Assembly (NCBI GenBank): GCA_009922405.1
Contig: RFVZ01000080.1
Coordinates: 1 to 10,155, forward strand
Direction of reading: 5' to 3'
DNA length: 10,155 nt
From: Betaproteobacteria bacterium
Lineage (GTDB): Bacteria; Pseudomonadota; Gammaproteobacteria; Burkholderiales; Burkholderiaceae_E
Made by a program: the position numbers and the translations under genes. Of the stretch, positions 1-7,210 are shown one piece after another. The stretch's first letter is position 1. The number at the start of each line of letters is the position of its first letter. Below the pieces are notes generated by a model. The model did no database searches and had not been told where the DNA came from. It saw only the letters and a program-made list of their open reading frames with translations.

Positions 1-670
1 CCAAGCCTTCGATATCCGGATTGGGTTTGATCGTGATGCCGTCAAAATGCTGCAGGCTCCCTTCCGGGATAACACGGTAATAGACTCCACCAAATTCGCC
101 TGGCAGGCGTGGCGTCAGTAACCTTGGTTCATCAGGGTTCACTTTCCAGCCGCCATGGGGGTCCTGGATACGCATCATCAGAATCCGACCGTCGCCATCC
201 ATATCTTCAACAGTGAGCCCATCAACAGGGGCTTCGTCCCAGGGGTAGGGACGGGTCGACGACCGAATATGTCGCGGCCGTTCGGCCATCGCGAGTTCTG
301 CGCCATCCGGGTTCAGTCGCGGAACTAGATAAATGACCCGGGTACTGAGCAACTCGGTGACCTGCGCGTCGTTGCCGTCCTGCCGGACCAACTGGTCGAG
401 CCAATACAAACAAGCCGTGCTGGCAGTGAGTTCGGCTGCGTGGATATTACCGTCGACCCAGAACCCAGGTTTGTCTTCGTCAATGCCAGTGGATTTGCGG
501 GTGATGACCAACAACCAGATCGGTCGGCCCTCGTGGCTGCGGCCTAATTCACGTAATTCCAGTAAATCGGGTCTGGCCTCGGCAAATTCCTTGAGAAGGG
601 TGGTCAGTTCAGCGTGCTTGTAAAACTGATCAAACTTTGGTTGAGGCAGCGGGGCAGGTGTTGGTGTCAC
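1..670 (-). CDS. M14-family zinc carboxypeptidase, N-terminal part (runs off left edge)
   Basis: I translated this frame by hand. It is open from a GTG at 670-668 to the window edge, giving 223 residues. The sequence GNIHAAEL (residues 74-81) carries the HxxE zinc-binding pair, His77 and Glu80, typical of M14 metallocarboxypeptidases. It is preceded by GRSHEGRPIW and followed by VPRLNPDG, both common in this family. The window ends just after KPNPDIEGL, about where a DLNRNFP-like segment is expected. The third zinc ligand and catalytic Glu should therefore lie outside. An in-frame TAA at 712-710 limits the start. GTG 670 is the only plausible initiator before conserved sequence and has no clear Shine-Dalgarno. 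No signal peptide is visible, so the protein is probably cytoplasmic. It would remove C-terminal residues from peptides or amide-linked substrates, but the specificity cannot be read. It is divergent from the HNH gene and not obviously linked to the RLP operon. Confidence 0.85.
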   Translation of the reverse strand, partial: MTPTPAPLPQPKFDQFYKHAELTTLLKEFAEARPDLLELRELGRSHEGRPIWLLVITRKSTGIDEDKPGFWVDGNIHAAELTASTACLYWLDQLVRQDGNDAQVTELLSTRVIYLVPRLNPDGAELAMAERPRHIRSSTRPYPWDEAPVDGLTVEDMDGDGRILMMRIQDPHGGWKVNPDEPRLLTPRLPGEFGGVYYRVIPEGSLQHFDGITIKPNPDIEGL

Positions 671-817
671 GGTTGGACTTGAAGAGTGGCTAGGTCGGCT
701 TTGATGCGTTTATGTCAGCCATATTACCGATGGGGGGGAGAGTCAGGATCCGCCGGCGCGAATAAAATGACCCCTGTCAGCTGATCATGGTGACTGAGGT
801 TCTTTGATGGAACAAAG
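671..817. other. Divergent intergenic region between the peptidase and HNH genes
   Basis: This 147-bp gap should carry the start signals of both divergent genes, but I see no convincing -35/-10 pair. The one clear structure is a perfect 6-bp inverted repeat, TCTTTG (801-806) and CAAAGA (813-818), with a 6-nt loop. It lies directly at the HNH start codon. Confidence 0.4.
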
Positions 818-1300
818 ATGGGTCGTATACGTCGGCTAATGTCAGACAGGCTCGAAGCGAGGAAATTTCAGGCGCCGCCGCTTGAAATAATCTGCTGCCT
901 TTGCGCCCGGGCGCTCCCCAAATCAGAACAGGAAGCACACCATCTCATTCCACGGTCTAAGGGCGGCCGGGAGACTGTTCTGTTGCATCGTATCTGCCAT
1001 AAGAAGATTCACGCATCCTTATCTGAAACGGAACTGGCTCGAGAGTACAACTCGATCGAGCGACTTCTGATGCATCCTGAGATCTCGACTTTTGTGAGCT
1101 GGCTCGCGAATAAACCCCAGCATTTTTATGAAAAATCTCGAAAAGACAAGCATTTCCTGGTTTCGAAAGTCATCCAGCCGGAAGTTCCCGGAGAGATGGT
1201 TCAGTGGATTGAAATCGAAGCCGTCTATTCCAAAGAGGTTCAGCGCATCGATTGGCATGACCTGCGCAATCAGGAGGAATGGCGTCAGGGGTGGGTTTGA
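818..1300 (+). CDS. HNH endonuclease domain protein
   Basis: The protein has 160 residues. It shows a CxxC knuckle (Cys26, Cys29), the HNH core HHLIPRSKGG (41-50) and a second metal cluster HRICHKKIH (57-65), followed by the helical stretch TELAREYNSIERL and HPEIS. This is the small stand-alone HNH nuclease family, whose members as I know them are about 100-120 residues and usually end in a basic tail. Here residues 1-112 match that pattern through EKSRKDK. About 48 further residues rich in acidic and aromatic residues follow, ending in EEWRQGWV. The expected activity is metal-dependent DNA nicking or cleavage, with unknown target. Start: ATG 818 is the first after an in-frame stop at 791, and ATG 839 is in frame and also possible. 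Neither has a strong ribosome-binding site. It converges on the DctQM gene with 65 bp between stops, and no terminator is evident there. Confidence 0.8.
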   Translation: MGRIRRLMSDRLEARKFQAPPLEIICCLCARALPKSEQEAHHLIPRSKGGRETVLLHRICHKKIHASLSETELAREYNSIERLLMHPEISTFVSWLANKPQHFYEKSRKDKHFLVSKVIQPEVPGEMVQWIEIEAVYSKEVQRIDWHDLRNQEEWRQGWV

Positions 1301-1365
1301 AGAGGTTCAACCCGTAAAAGATGGCGTTCCGCGACGTTCCTAGCAACGATTGATGATCAAAACGC
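1301..1365. other. Convergent spacer between the HNH and DctQM genes
   Basis: This 65-bp gap is where transcripts of both genes should end. It holds short direct CGTTCC repeats (1325-1330 and 1335-1340), but I see no stable hairpin with a T-run on either strand. Confidence 0.4.
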
Positions 1366-3243
1366 CTAAATTGCGATCGTCGAAATGATTGGGAATGCGG
1401 CGATAAGAACCACCCCCAGAAGCAAAGCGACCAGGTAGGGCCAGATGGCCATCATCACCTCATCTGGCTTGGCATCGCCAATACGACACGCCACATAAAA
1501 GCCGACACCGATGGGCGGCATCATGAGCCCAATGTTCATGGCACAAACAATCACCATCGAATAATGGATGTCGTTAATCCCAAGCTTTTTGGCGATCGGG
1601 AACATGATCGGGGCTAGTAAGAGTACGGCAGGCAAGCCCTCGAGTAGACATCCGAGAATCAGGAATACCAGTACCGTGACCGCTAAAAATGCCGCCTGTC
1701 CGCCGGGCAGGGTGGTCAGGAACAGCGACAATTTTTGAACAATCCCGCTCTGTGTAATGGCCCAGGCCATGGCGGATGCCGCGCCAAGGATCAGCAAAAT
1801 GGCGCCCGACAGCGCAGCAGTCTCGGTCAGCATGTCATAGAACTTTCTTAGCCCGATGCCGCCATACATCACTTGCCCGATCACTAGGGCGTAAAGCACG
1901 GCGATTGTGGATACCTCAGTCGCGGTGGCGACCCCCCCACCCACTGCGCTTCGGATCAGGAAGGGCAGGACTAAAGCCGGTGCCGCCAAGACAAGGAAAC
2001 GCCACATGACCTTGACAGGGGCGCGCTTGGCGCCCTCGGTCTGCTCATGCCTCGCTTTCCAGCGAGCCAGTGCCAATAGAGACAATAAGAGCACGCCCGC
2101 CACCACGAATCCGCTTTGGAAGAGGCCCGCAATCGATACGCCAGCGACCGACCCCAAAACGATGAGCACGATGCTCGGCGGAACGGTATCTGCCATGGCT
2201 GCGCCGGTGGCTAGCAAAGCGACCATTTCTTTGGGCTTGTTGCCGCGCCGCTTCATTTCCGGAAAGAGCGCCGGCGCTACCGTGGCCATGTCGGAAACCT
2301 TGGAGCCCGATATGCCCGATACGATGAACAGCGAACCCAACAGCACGTAGGACATACCTGCTTTTAGGTGTCCAATTAGGGTGCCCAAAAAATCCACAAT
2401 GGCCTTACCCATACCCGTAGCATCGAGCACGCACCCCAGCAGCACAAAGATCGGTACCGACACCAGAATGATGCTAGACATCCCTTCGTCCATCCGGCCC
2501 ACCACGATGAGCAGCGGCACGTGGGTCGTAAAAGCGAGATAGCTCAAAGCGCCAAGACCAAAACAAAACGCAATGGGCACGCCTGCCACCAAGCCCACAG
2601 AAACGATGCCGACCAAGAAAATCAGCATATTCCAGCTGCCGAGCTCGGGTAGGACGTCGCTCAGCCCAAAACCCAGGGCGCTCAGCGCACCGACCAGCGC
2701 GGCAGCGATGAGCAACGGGCGTATCGGGATCGTCCTCGAGGCATAGGTTAAGACCACGGCCAGCATGGCAGTGAGTCCAAATGGAATGGCGGCCACTCGA
2801 AATGCATTGGGCATATCCAGAGCCGGTGTGCGGATCACCCATTCCTCCTGCGTGTATTCCAGCGCATACGGGATCAGAGCGATTAGGAAGGCACCCACCG
2901 AAGCCAGCGCAAAACCCTGAACGTAGGGACGCCAGGCCGTGGGCAACCGCTCGACGACGATCGTCAAGCGCAGATGCTCATTGCGATGCATCGCCAGAGC
3001 GGCGCCAATCATGGTGACCCAAATGAACGACAGCGAGACGATTTCATCAACCCAGATCAGGGGCTGCGAAAAGACATAGCGTGTGAGGACCGCCGTGAGT
3101 AACAAGCCGATGATGACGATCATCAACAAGGCGGACAGCGCTTCAAGCGGCATCATTAAGGCCGAAAGCTGTCGTCGAACCGCCTGTTCTTGGTCTGTGT
3201 TGGGAAGCACCAGCGATTGTTCAGTTTCCGCGGACGGGGTCAC
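1366..3243 (-). CDS. dctQM: TRAP transporter fused permease, DctQM
   Basis: At 625 residues this is a natural fusion of the small (DctQ) and large (DctM) membrane subunits of a TRAP transporter, which imports organic acids using a sodium gradient and a periplasmic binding protein. Residues about 30-170 are DctQ-like, with four hydrophobic helices and the motif PLIWVDEIVSLSFIW (61-75). Residues about 172-220 form linker helices. Residues about 205-622 are DctM, with IVSGISGSKVSDMATVAPAL (307-326), MADTVPPSIVL (350-360) and MMPPIGVGFYV (574-584). Start: the codon at 3243-3241 is GTG, preceded by AGGAGAG with 7-nt spacing. That Shine-Dalgarno lies just past the upstream SDR stop (15-nt gap), so coupling is likely. 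It is the last gene of the operon and presumably partners the DctP encoded three genes upstream. The stop is TAG. Confidence 0.95.
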   Translation of the reverse strand: MTPSAETEQSLVLPNTDQEQAVRRQLSALMMPLEALSALLMIVIIGLLLTAVLTRYVFSQPLIWVDEIVSLSFIWVTMIGAALAMHRNEHLRLTIVVERLPTAWRPYVQGFALASVGAFLIALIPYALEYTQEEWVIRTPALDMPNAFRVAAIPFGLTAMLAVVLTYASRTIPIRPLLIAAALVGALSALGFGLSDVLPELGSWNMLIFLVGIVSVGLVAGVPIAFCFGLGALSYLAFTTHVPLLIVVGRMDEGMSSIILVSVPIFVLLGCVLDATGMGKAIVDFLGTLIGHLKAGMSYVLLGSLFIVSGISGSKVSDMATVAPALFPEMKRRGNKPKEMVALLATGAAMADTVPPSIVLIVLGSVAGVSIAGLFQSGFVVAGVLLLSLLALARWKARHEQTEGAKRAPVKVMWRFLVLAAPALVLPFLIRSAVGGGVATATEVSTIAVLYALVIGQVMYGGIGLRKFYDMLTETAALSGAILLILGAASAMAWAITQSGIVQKLSLFLTTLPGGQAAFLAVTVLVFLILGCLLEGLPAVLLLAPIMFPIAKKLGINDIHYSMVIVCAMNIGLMMPPIGVGFYVACRIGDAKPDEVMMAIWPYLVALLLGVVLIAAFPIISTIAI

Positions 3244-3258
3244 AGAGTCTCTCTCCTG

Positions 3259-4017
3259 TCAGTGGATGTGCAGGCCGCCGCTGACGTCCAACACCAGACC
3301 GGTGATGTAAGCCGACTGATCTGAGACCAAAAATAGGCAGGCATTGGCGATATCCGAGGCTTGGGCAAGACGCCCGAGCGGGATGGTTTGTGCCACGCGC
3401 TGCTTACCTTCGTCGTCAATCTTCCCAAGCAACAGGTCGGTGTCCACCATGCCCGGGGCGATGGCGTTCACGCGAATGCGATCCGGTGCCAGTTCGCGCG
3501 CCATGGCCTTTGCTAAAGATTGCAGTGCACCTTTGGCGGCCGAGTAATGAGGCCCTCCCAGAATGCCTCCTCCGCGTTGCGCCGCTACCGAACCCATGCA
3601 CACGATGGCGCCTCGTTGTCGGCTCTGCATATGCGGGACCACCGCGCGACTCATGTTGAAACTGCCCCGTACACTGACATCCATCACGAGGTCGTAGTCT
3701 TCTTGCGTGCTCGACAGCAGTCGCTGTGATTGGCTGACTCCGGCGTTGTTCACGAGGACATCAGCCTGCCCGTAACGGTCAAGCACTTGGCGCACAGTCT
3801 GGTTTGCCTGATTCTCATTCCGCACATCACAGGCAAGGCCTAGGTGCTGTTGCCCGATCAGATTGGCAGCATGCTGCGCCGCGCCTGCGTCCAAATCAAG
3901 AATAACCACCGTCGCACCCTCCTGGGCAAAACGGCTCGCAATTGCAAAACCGATCCCGCGAGGCGAGGCACCGCCCGTGACAATGGCTATTTGATCTTGA
4001 AGTTGTCCGATGCTCAT
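3259..4017 (-). CDS. Short-chain dehydrogenase/reductase (SDR), second in the pair
   Basis: This 252-residue classical SDR has the cofactor loop TGGASPRGIG at 14-23, one or two residues longer than the common TGxxxGIG. Asp41 at the end of beta-2 predicts NAD(H) preference. NNAG is at 90-93, the catalytic Ser at 143 and YSAAK at 158-162 (Tyr158, Lys162). The tetrad Asn, normally in a VNxxG context, appears replaced by Ser115 (DVSVRG). The protein ends in VLDVSGGLHIH. It would oxidise or reduce a secondary alcohol or ketone. In this operon the likely role is a step on the imported hydroxy-acid, before or beside the kinase and RLP. Its ATG overlaps the stop of the upstream SDR by 4 nt (ATGA, 4017-4014). 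SDR sequences do not reveal the substrate. Annotation as 3-oxoacyl-ACP reductase (FabG-like) would be a default label, not a function. Confidence 0.93.
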   Translation of the reverse strand: MSIGQLQDQIAIVTGGASPRGIGFAIASRFAQEGATVVILDLDAGAAQHAANLIGQQHLGLACDVRNENQANQTVRQVLDRYGQADVLVNNAGVSQSQRLLSSTQEDYDLVMDVSVRGSFNMSRAVVPHMQSRQRGAIVCMGSVAAQRGGGILGGPHYSAAKGALQSLAKAMARELAPDRIRVNAIAPGMVDTDLLLGKIDDEGKQRVAQTIPLGRLAQASDIANACLFLVSDQSAYITGLVLDVSGGLHIH

Positions 4018-4787
4018 AGACCACGTGCCCCTGATGCCAGAAAGCCTCCATCCACCGGCATGGCAATGCCTGTGGTGTAGGTGGCCTCTTCGCTGACGAA
4101 ATACATCACCGCAGCGGCAATTTCAGCGGTGGTGCCGTATCGACCCATTGGGATGGCTTCGGAATACTCCCGTTTAAATTGTTCGGTGTGCAGTTCGCGC
4201 GTCATCGGGGTATCGACCGGACCCGGGCAGACCGCGTTGGCCGTTACGCCATGCTCGGCTAATTCGACCGCCATCTGGCGAGTCAATGCCACGACTGCCC
4301 CTTTAGACGTCCCGTAGGCGGTACGCCCTGAACCCACTGCACGCAAACCCGCGACCGACGCCACATTCACAATCCGTCCCCATTGATGTCGAACCATCAA
4401 CCGCGCTGCATGCTGGGCGCAAAGTAAGGTACCGGTCACGTTGACCGCCATGGTCGCTACAAAGTTGTCCAGCGGAAAGTCGAGGAACGGGAAAACTTTG
4501 GCGATGCCTGCGCAATTCACGAGCACATCGCAACGACCATCGACAGCTTCAACTTGCGCGAAGACTGCATTGACCGATTCGGGTCGGCTAACGTCCAGTT
4601 CAATGGCTTCGGCGCTGGCGCCTTGGCTTTGAAGTTCAGCCGCCAGGTTACGGGCATTGACCATGTCCAGATCCGCAATCCAAACTTTCAGTCCGCGAGC
4701 TGCAACCCGTCGGCAAACTTCTTCGCCGATGCCTTTGGCCCCGCCCGTCACCAGGGCCACTCTCGGAGGGGAGGGTGATTGGGACAT
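4014..4787 (-). CDS. Short-chain dehydrogenase/reductase (SDR), first in the pair
   Basis: This 257-residue classical SDR has a complete catalytic set: TGGAKGIG at 14-21, Asp39 after beta-2 (NAD-type), NCAG at 91-94, Asn116, Ser144 and YGTSK at 158-162. The C-terminal MPVDGGFLASG is typical of the family. It differs widely from the neighbouring SDR outside the motifs, so the two probably act on different substrates or intermediates rather than being a recent duplication. The ATG at 4787 is preceded by GGGTGA, which overlaps the stop of the binding-protein gene. The gap to that stop is 5 nt, so translation is likely coupled. It lies between the two TRAP genes, which ties it to catabolism of the transported compound. 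The exact reaction cannot be assigned from sequence. Confidence 0.94.
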   Translation of the reverse strand: MSQSPSPPRVALVTGGAKGIGEEVCRRVAARGLKVWIADLDMVNARNLAAELQSQGASAEAIELDVSRPESVNAVFAQVEAVDGRCDVLVNCAGIAKVFPFLDFPLDNFVATMAVNVTGTLLCAQHAARLMVRHQWGRIVNVASVAGLRAVGSGRTAYGTSKGAVVALTRQMAVELAEHGVTANAVCPGPVDTPMTRELHTEQFKREYSEAIPMGRYGTTAEIAAAVMYFVSEEATYTTGIAMPVDGGFLASGARGL

Positions 4788-4792
4788 CTAAA

Positions 4793-5809
4793 TCACCCAA
4801 GCTTGCCGGTGTGCTTCTCCAGCATGGCCCAGGCCTCTTCGCCAAAACGCTTGTGCCACTCTTCGTAAAACCCTGACTTGACCAGCGTCTCGCGAAACGC
4901 GTCCAGCTTTGGTTCGTTAATCACGAGGCCTTTGCCGGCCAGTTCAGCACGTAGCGATGAATTGAGGCGCAAGCCATCGGCCCGCATGTCCATGGCCGAA
5001 CGGTTGAGGTGCTTTTCGATGATGGGTCGGAAATTCGCGGGGATCTTGTCCCACACTTTTTGGTTCGTCATGCACCACCAGCCGTCCCACATGTGGTTGG
5101 TCAGCGAGCAGTACTTTTGCACCTCGTACAATTTGGCTACCGAGATGATCGCAAAGGGATTTTCTTGCCCGTCCACTACATTGGTTTGTAGGGCCGAATA
5201 GACCTCCGCAAAGTTCAGCGACACCGGTGACGCCCCCAGGTTTTTGAACAGCGAAGTCCACAGCGCACTCACCGGGACACGCATCTTCAGGCCCTTTAAA
5301 TCCTGCGGCGTATTAATCGGTCGAACGTTGTTGGTCACATGACGAAAGCCAGAACTCCAGATCGTATTCATCGCCATCAGGCCGACCTTGGGGAACTGCG
5401 CACGCAGATAAACGCCTAATTCACCATCAAGGGCCTTGTGCACAGCATCATCACTAGACCATGCGAACCCCACCCCCCACAGGGACGCTACTGGCACCAG
5501 TTGCGACAGCACATTCACCCCGGACACGGTAAAGAAATCCAGTCCGCCAGCGCGGAGCTGGCTCAGCATGTCGGCATCGCTACCGAGTTGGTTGTTGGGG
5601 AAGATATTGATTTGTACCTGGCCGTTGGTCTCAGCTGAAATTCGTTCGCTGGCCTCTACCGCCCTCACGTTTAGCGGGTGAGTGGCTGGAACGTTGGTGC
5701 CGAACCGGTAGACCAAGGGTGCGGCATGTCCAATGCGTGGCAAGCCTAAGCCCGGTAATGCCGCGGCAGCCATGCCAAGCATCGTTTGGCGGCGGTTGAT
5801 CGTTTTCAT
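4793..5809 (-). CDS. dctP: TRAP transporter solute-binding protein, DctP family
   Basis: This 338-residue periplasmic binding protein captures the ligand for the DctQM permease. The N-terminus KTINRRQTMLGMAAAALPG has a twin-arginine pair (Arg6-Arg7) before a short hydrophobic stretch, which suggests Tat export. The probable cleavage is after GHA (residue 29). Family features include HPLNVRAVEASERI near the N-terminus, NNQLGSDADMLSQLRAG (72-88), and GLKMRVP (173-179), whose Arg177 corresponds to the Arg that binds the ligand carboxylate in DctP proteins. EVYSALQTNVVDGQENP (202-218) follows. The conserved Arg predicts a carboxylate ligand such as a sugar acid or hydroxy-acid. The ATG at 5809 follows AGGAG with about 8-nt spacing. 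The gap from the kinase stop is 33 nt, the largest inside the operon. Confidence 0.96.
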   Translation of the reverse strand: MKTINRRQTMLGMAAAALPGLGLPRIGHAAPLVYRFGTNVPATHPLNVRAVEASERISAETNGQVQINIFPNNQLGSDADMLSQLRAGGLDFFTVSGVNVLSQLVPVASLWGVGFAWSSDDAVHKALDGELGVYLRAQFPKVGLMAMNTIWSSGFRHVTNNVRPINTPQDLKGLKMRVPVSALWTSLFKNLGASPVSLNFAEVYSALQTNVVDGQENPFAIISVAKLYEVQKYCSLTNHMWDGWWCMTNQKVWDKIPANFRPIIEKHLNRSAMDMRADGLRLNSSLRAELAGKGLVINEPKLDAFRETLVKSGFYEEWHKRFGEEAWAMLEKHTGKLG

Positions 5810-5842
5810 TCTGGCGTCTCCTTGGTTGCTGTAAAAAATGAA

Positions 5843-7210
5843 TTAGGCATGGCCCTGCTTTGCAGTTACAAAAAAATCACGAAGGCCCATTTGGCCGCCC
5901 TTGAGTGCGACCTGCATCGAACGCAAATGAGGTTGATCTGCTCGCAACTTGCACAGCGGTACACCTGGCGAAATACGGGCCACCACCTCTAGGGCTTGGG
6001 GGCCCAGATCTTCGGTTAGGCGCCCTAGGCATCGACCAAGTTGCCAGCCAGCCTGGAGTCGCGCTTGCCCAAAGGAGAGCCCGTCCCCCTGACAGGCTCT
6101 GACCAGGTCCGAGATGCGTTCGTCCTGATTGCCCCGCGCTGTGTGCAGAATGACGCTTTTGCCAGCGCGCAAGTGGGCCAGGGCGGATTGCCTGAGTTCT
6201 TGATAAGCGCCCGTCGTGTCCTTCCCGGCAATGAGGTCTTTGGCATTGATGGCCAGTTCCACAAAGTCCGCCTCAATGGCCGCGTCAATTTGTAGTGCAG
6301 ATAACGCCGAGGCGCTGGCTGATACCGCGAGTACCTGCGCGACCGGTTCGATAGGTGCCCACTGCTGCGGTGCTTCGATTGCTTGTTGGTCGCCCCGTGC
6401 GCGCCACCATTGAGTGAGTGCATATTCGAGGCCAGAGGACCCCACCGCAAACAGGGGCTTGCCCCCTTCGTTCCCCTTGTTCCCCTTTTTCCCTTTAATC
6501 CGCTCGTGCGCAAGGCGCTCGAGTTGACGGCCAACTTCGGTCAGGTGTTGTGCTGTGGTGCCATCGAACAATAACGCGTCCGCGCCTGAAGCCTCGATCT
6601 GGTCAACTTCGTGGTCGAGGATCTCTCTGCTCAACTCGAGATGGAGCCAGGGGATGCCCGCAATTCGTTGATTGGTCTGCGCTCCAAGATGCACTTTGAG
6701 ATCCGACTCAGTCATCGGCGTGACTGGGTGATTCATCATGATCGGGTGGCGGTCGAGTCTGTAAACCTGCCCATCAGTGCCAGATCTCGCAAACAAATGG
6801 CCAAACACGCAGTACCGTCCCAGCGCCGGCGTGGCGGCCACCACGGGAATCAACCCATCGCCGAATGACGCTCGACACAAGTCCATGACGTTGCCGATGC
6901 TGCCAATCTCGGCGCCGCTATCAAACGTAGAGCAAACCTTGTAATGGACGATCGGCACAGGCATCTTGGCCAGTGCCTCAAAGATCGGGGGGAGCGCAGA
7001 CAACATGTCTTGCGGCGTCATGGCGCGGCTGTTTCCGGCGATTCCGATCGCATCAAACGGCCCAAGACTTTCCAGCATTTCGATACTGGGCGGCTCCAAG
7101 AACAACGCGCAACGGTAGCCTGCAAACGTGAGCACCTCAAGCGCATCGGTGCTGCCAGTGAAGTCATCGCCGTAGAAGGCCAGCCGCAAAGCGGACCTCT
7201 GGGCGCTCAT
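5843..7210 (-). CDS. DUF1537 four-carbon acid-sugar kinase-like protein with a degenerate nucleotide-binding domain
   Basis: The protein has 455 residues. The N-terminal substrate domain is well conserved: FYGDDFTGSTDALE (12-25), HYKVCSTFDSGAEIGSIG (89-106), ATPALGRYCVFGHLFARSG (126-144) and HPVTPMTESDL (161-171). Known family members phosphorylate 2- or 3-oxo acid sugars, and OiaK-type kinases sit beside RLPs. The C-terminal domain is abnormal. The usual SGSxSPxTxxQ loop reads SASASALSALQ (297-307). The GGDT(S/A) motif that should lie between LGRLTEDLG (395-403) and ALEVVARISPGVPLC (406-420) is missing. The last conserved part, ALKGGQMGLRDFF (435-447), is present. A Lys/Gly/Asn-rich insert lies at 239-251, before KPLFAVGSSGLEYAL. 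The ATG overlaps the RLP stop by 4 nt, so the pair is coupled. It may be a divergent or inactive kinase. The family call is firm and the activity uncertain. Confidence 0.9.
   Translation of the reverse strand: MSAQRSALRLAFYGDDFTGSTDALEVLTFAGYRCALFLEPPSIEMLESLGPFDAIGIAGNSRAMTPQDMLSALPPIFEALAKMPVPIVHYKVCSTFDSGAEIGSIGNVMDLCRASFGDGLIPVVAATPALGRYCVFGHLFARSGTDGQVYRLDRHPIMMNHPVTPMTESDLKVHLGAQTNQRIAGIPWLHLELSREILDHEVDQIEASGADALLFDGTTAQHLTEVGRQLERLAHERIKGKKGNKGNEGGKPLFAVGSSGLEYALTQWWRARGDQQAIEAPQQWAPIEPVAQVLAVSASASALSALQIDAAIEADFVELAINAKDLIAGKDTTGAYQELRQSALAHLRAGKSVILHTARGNQDERISDLVRACQGDGLSFGQARLQAGWQLGRCLGRLTEDLGPQALEVVARISPGVPLCKLRADQPHLRSMQVALKGGQMGLRDFFVTAKQGHA
6462..6497. repeat. 9-nt tandem repeat inside the kinase gene
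   Basis: Four consecutive 9-nt units on the plus strand read CCCCCTTCG, TTCCCCTTG, TTCCCCTTT and TTCCCTTTA (6462-6470, 6471-6479, 6480-6488, 6489-6497). On the coding strand they yield the low-complexity run KGKKGNKGNEGG (residues 239-250). This lies just before the conserved VGSSG segment, where relatives have a short loop. In-frame unit changes would lengthen or shorten this loop without breaking the gene. Confidence 0.85.

Noticed and set aside
818..1300. HNH gene as part of a defence island, homing intron or mobile element
   Set aside because: No partner defence genes, intron boundaries, terminal repeats or integrase are visible around it.
1907..2350. 147-residue plus-strand frame
   Set aside because: It is antisense to the conserved DctM coding sequence and has low-complexity, non-protein-like composition.
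6025..6534. Long 169-residue minus-strand frame inside the kinase gene
   Set aside because: It is a shifted frame of the kinase with no recognisable motif. I also considered it as the home of the missing GGDT segment after a frameshift, but it contains no such motif.
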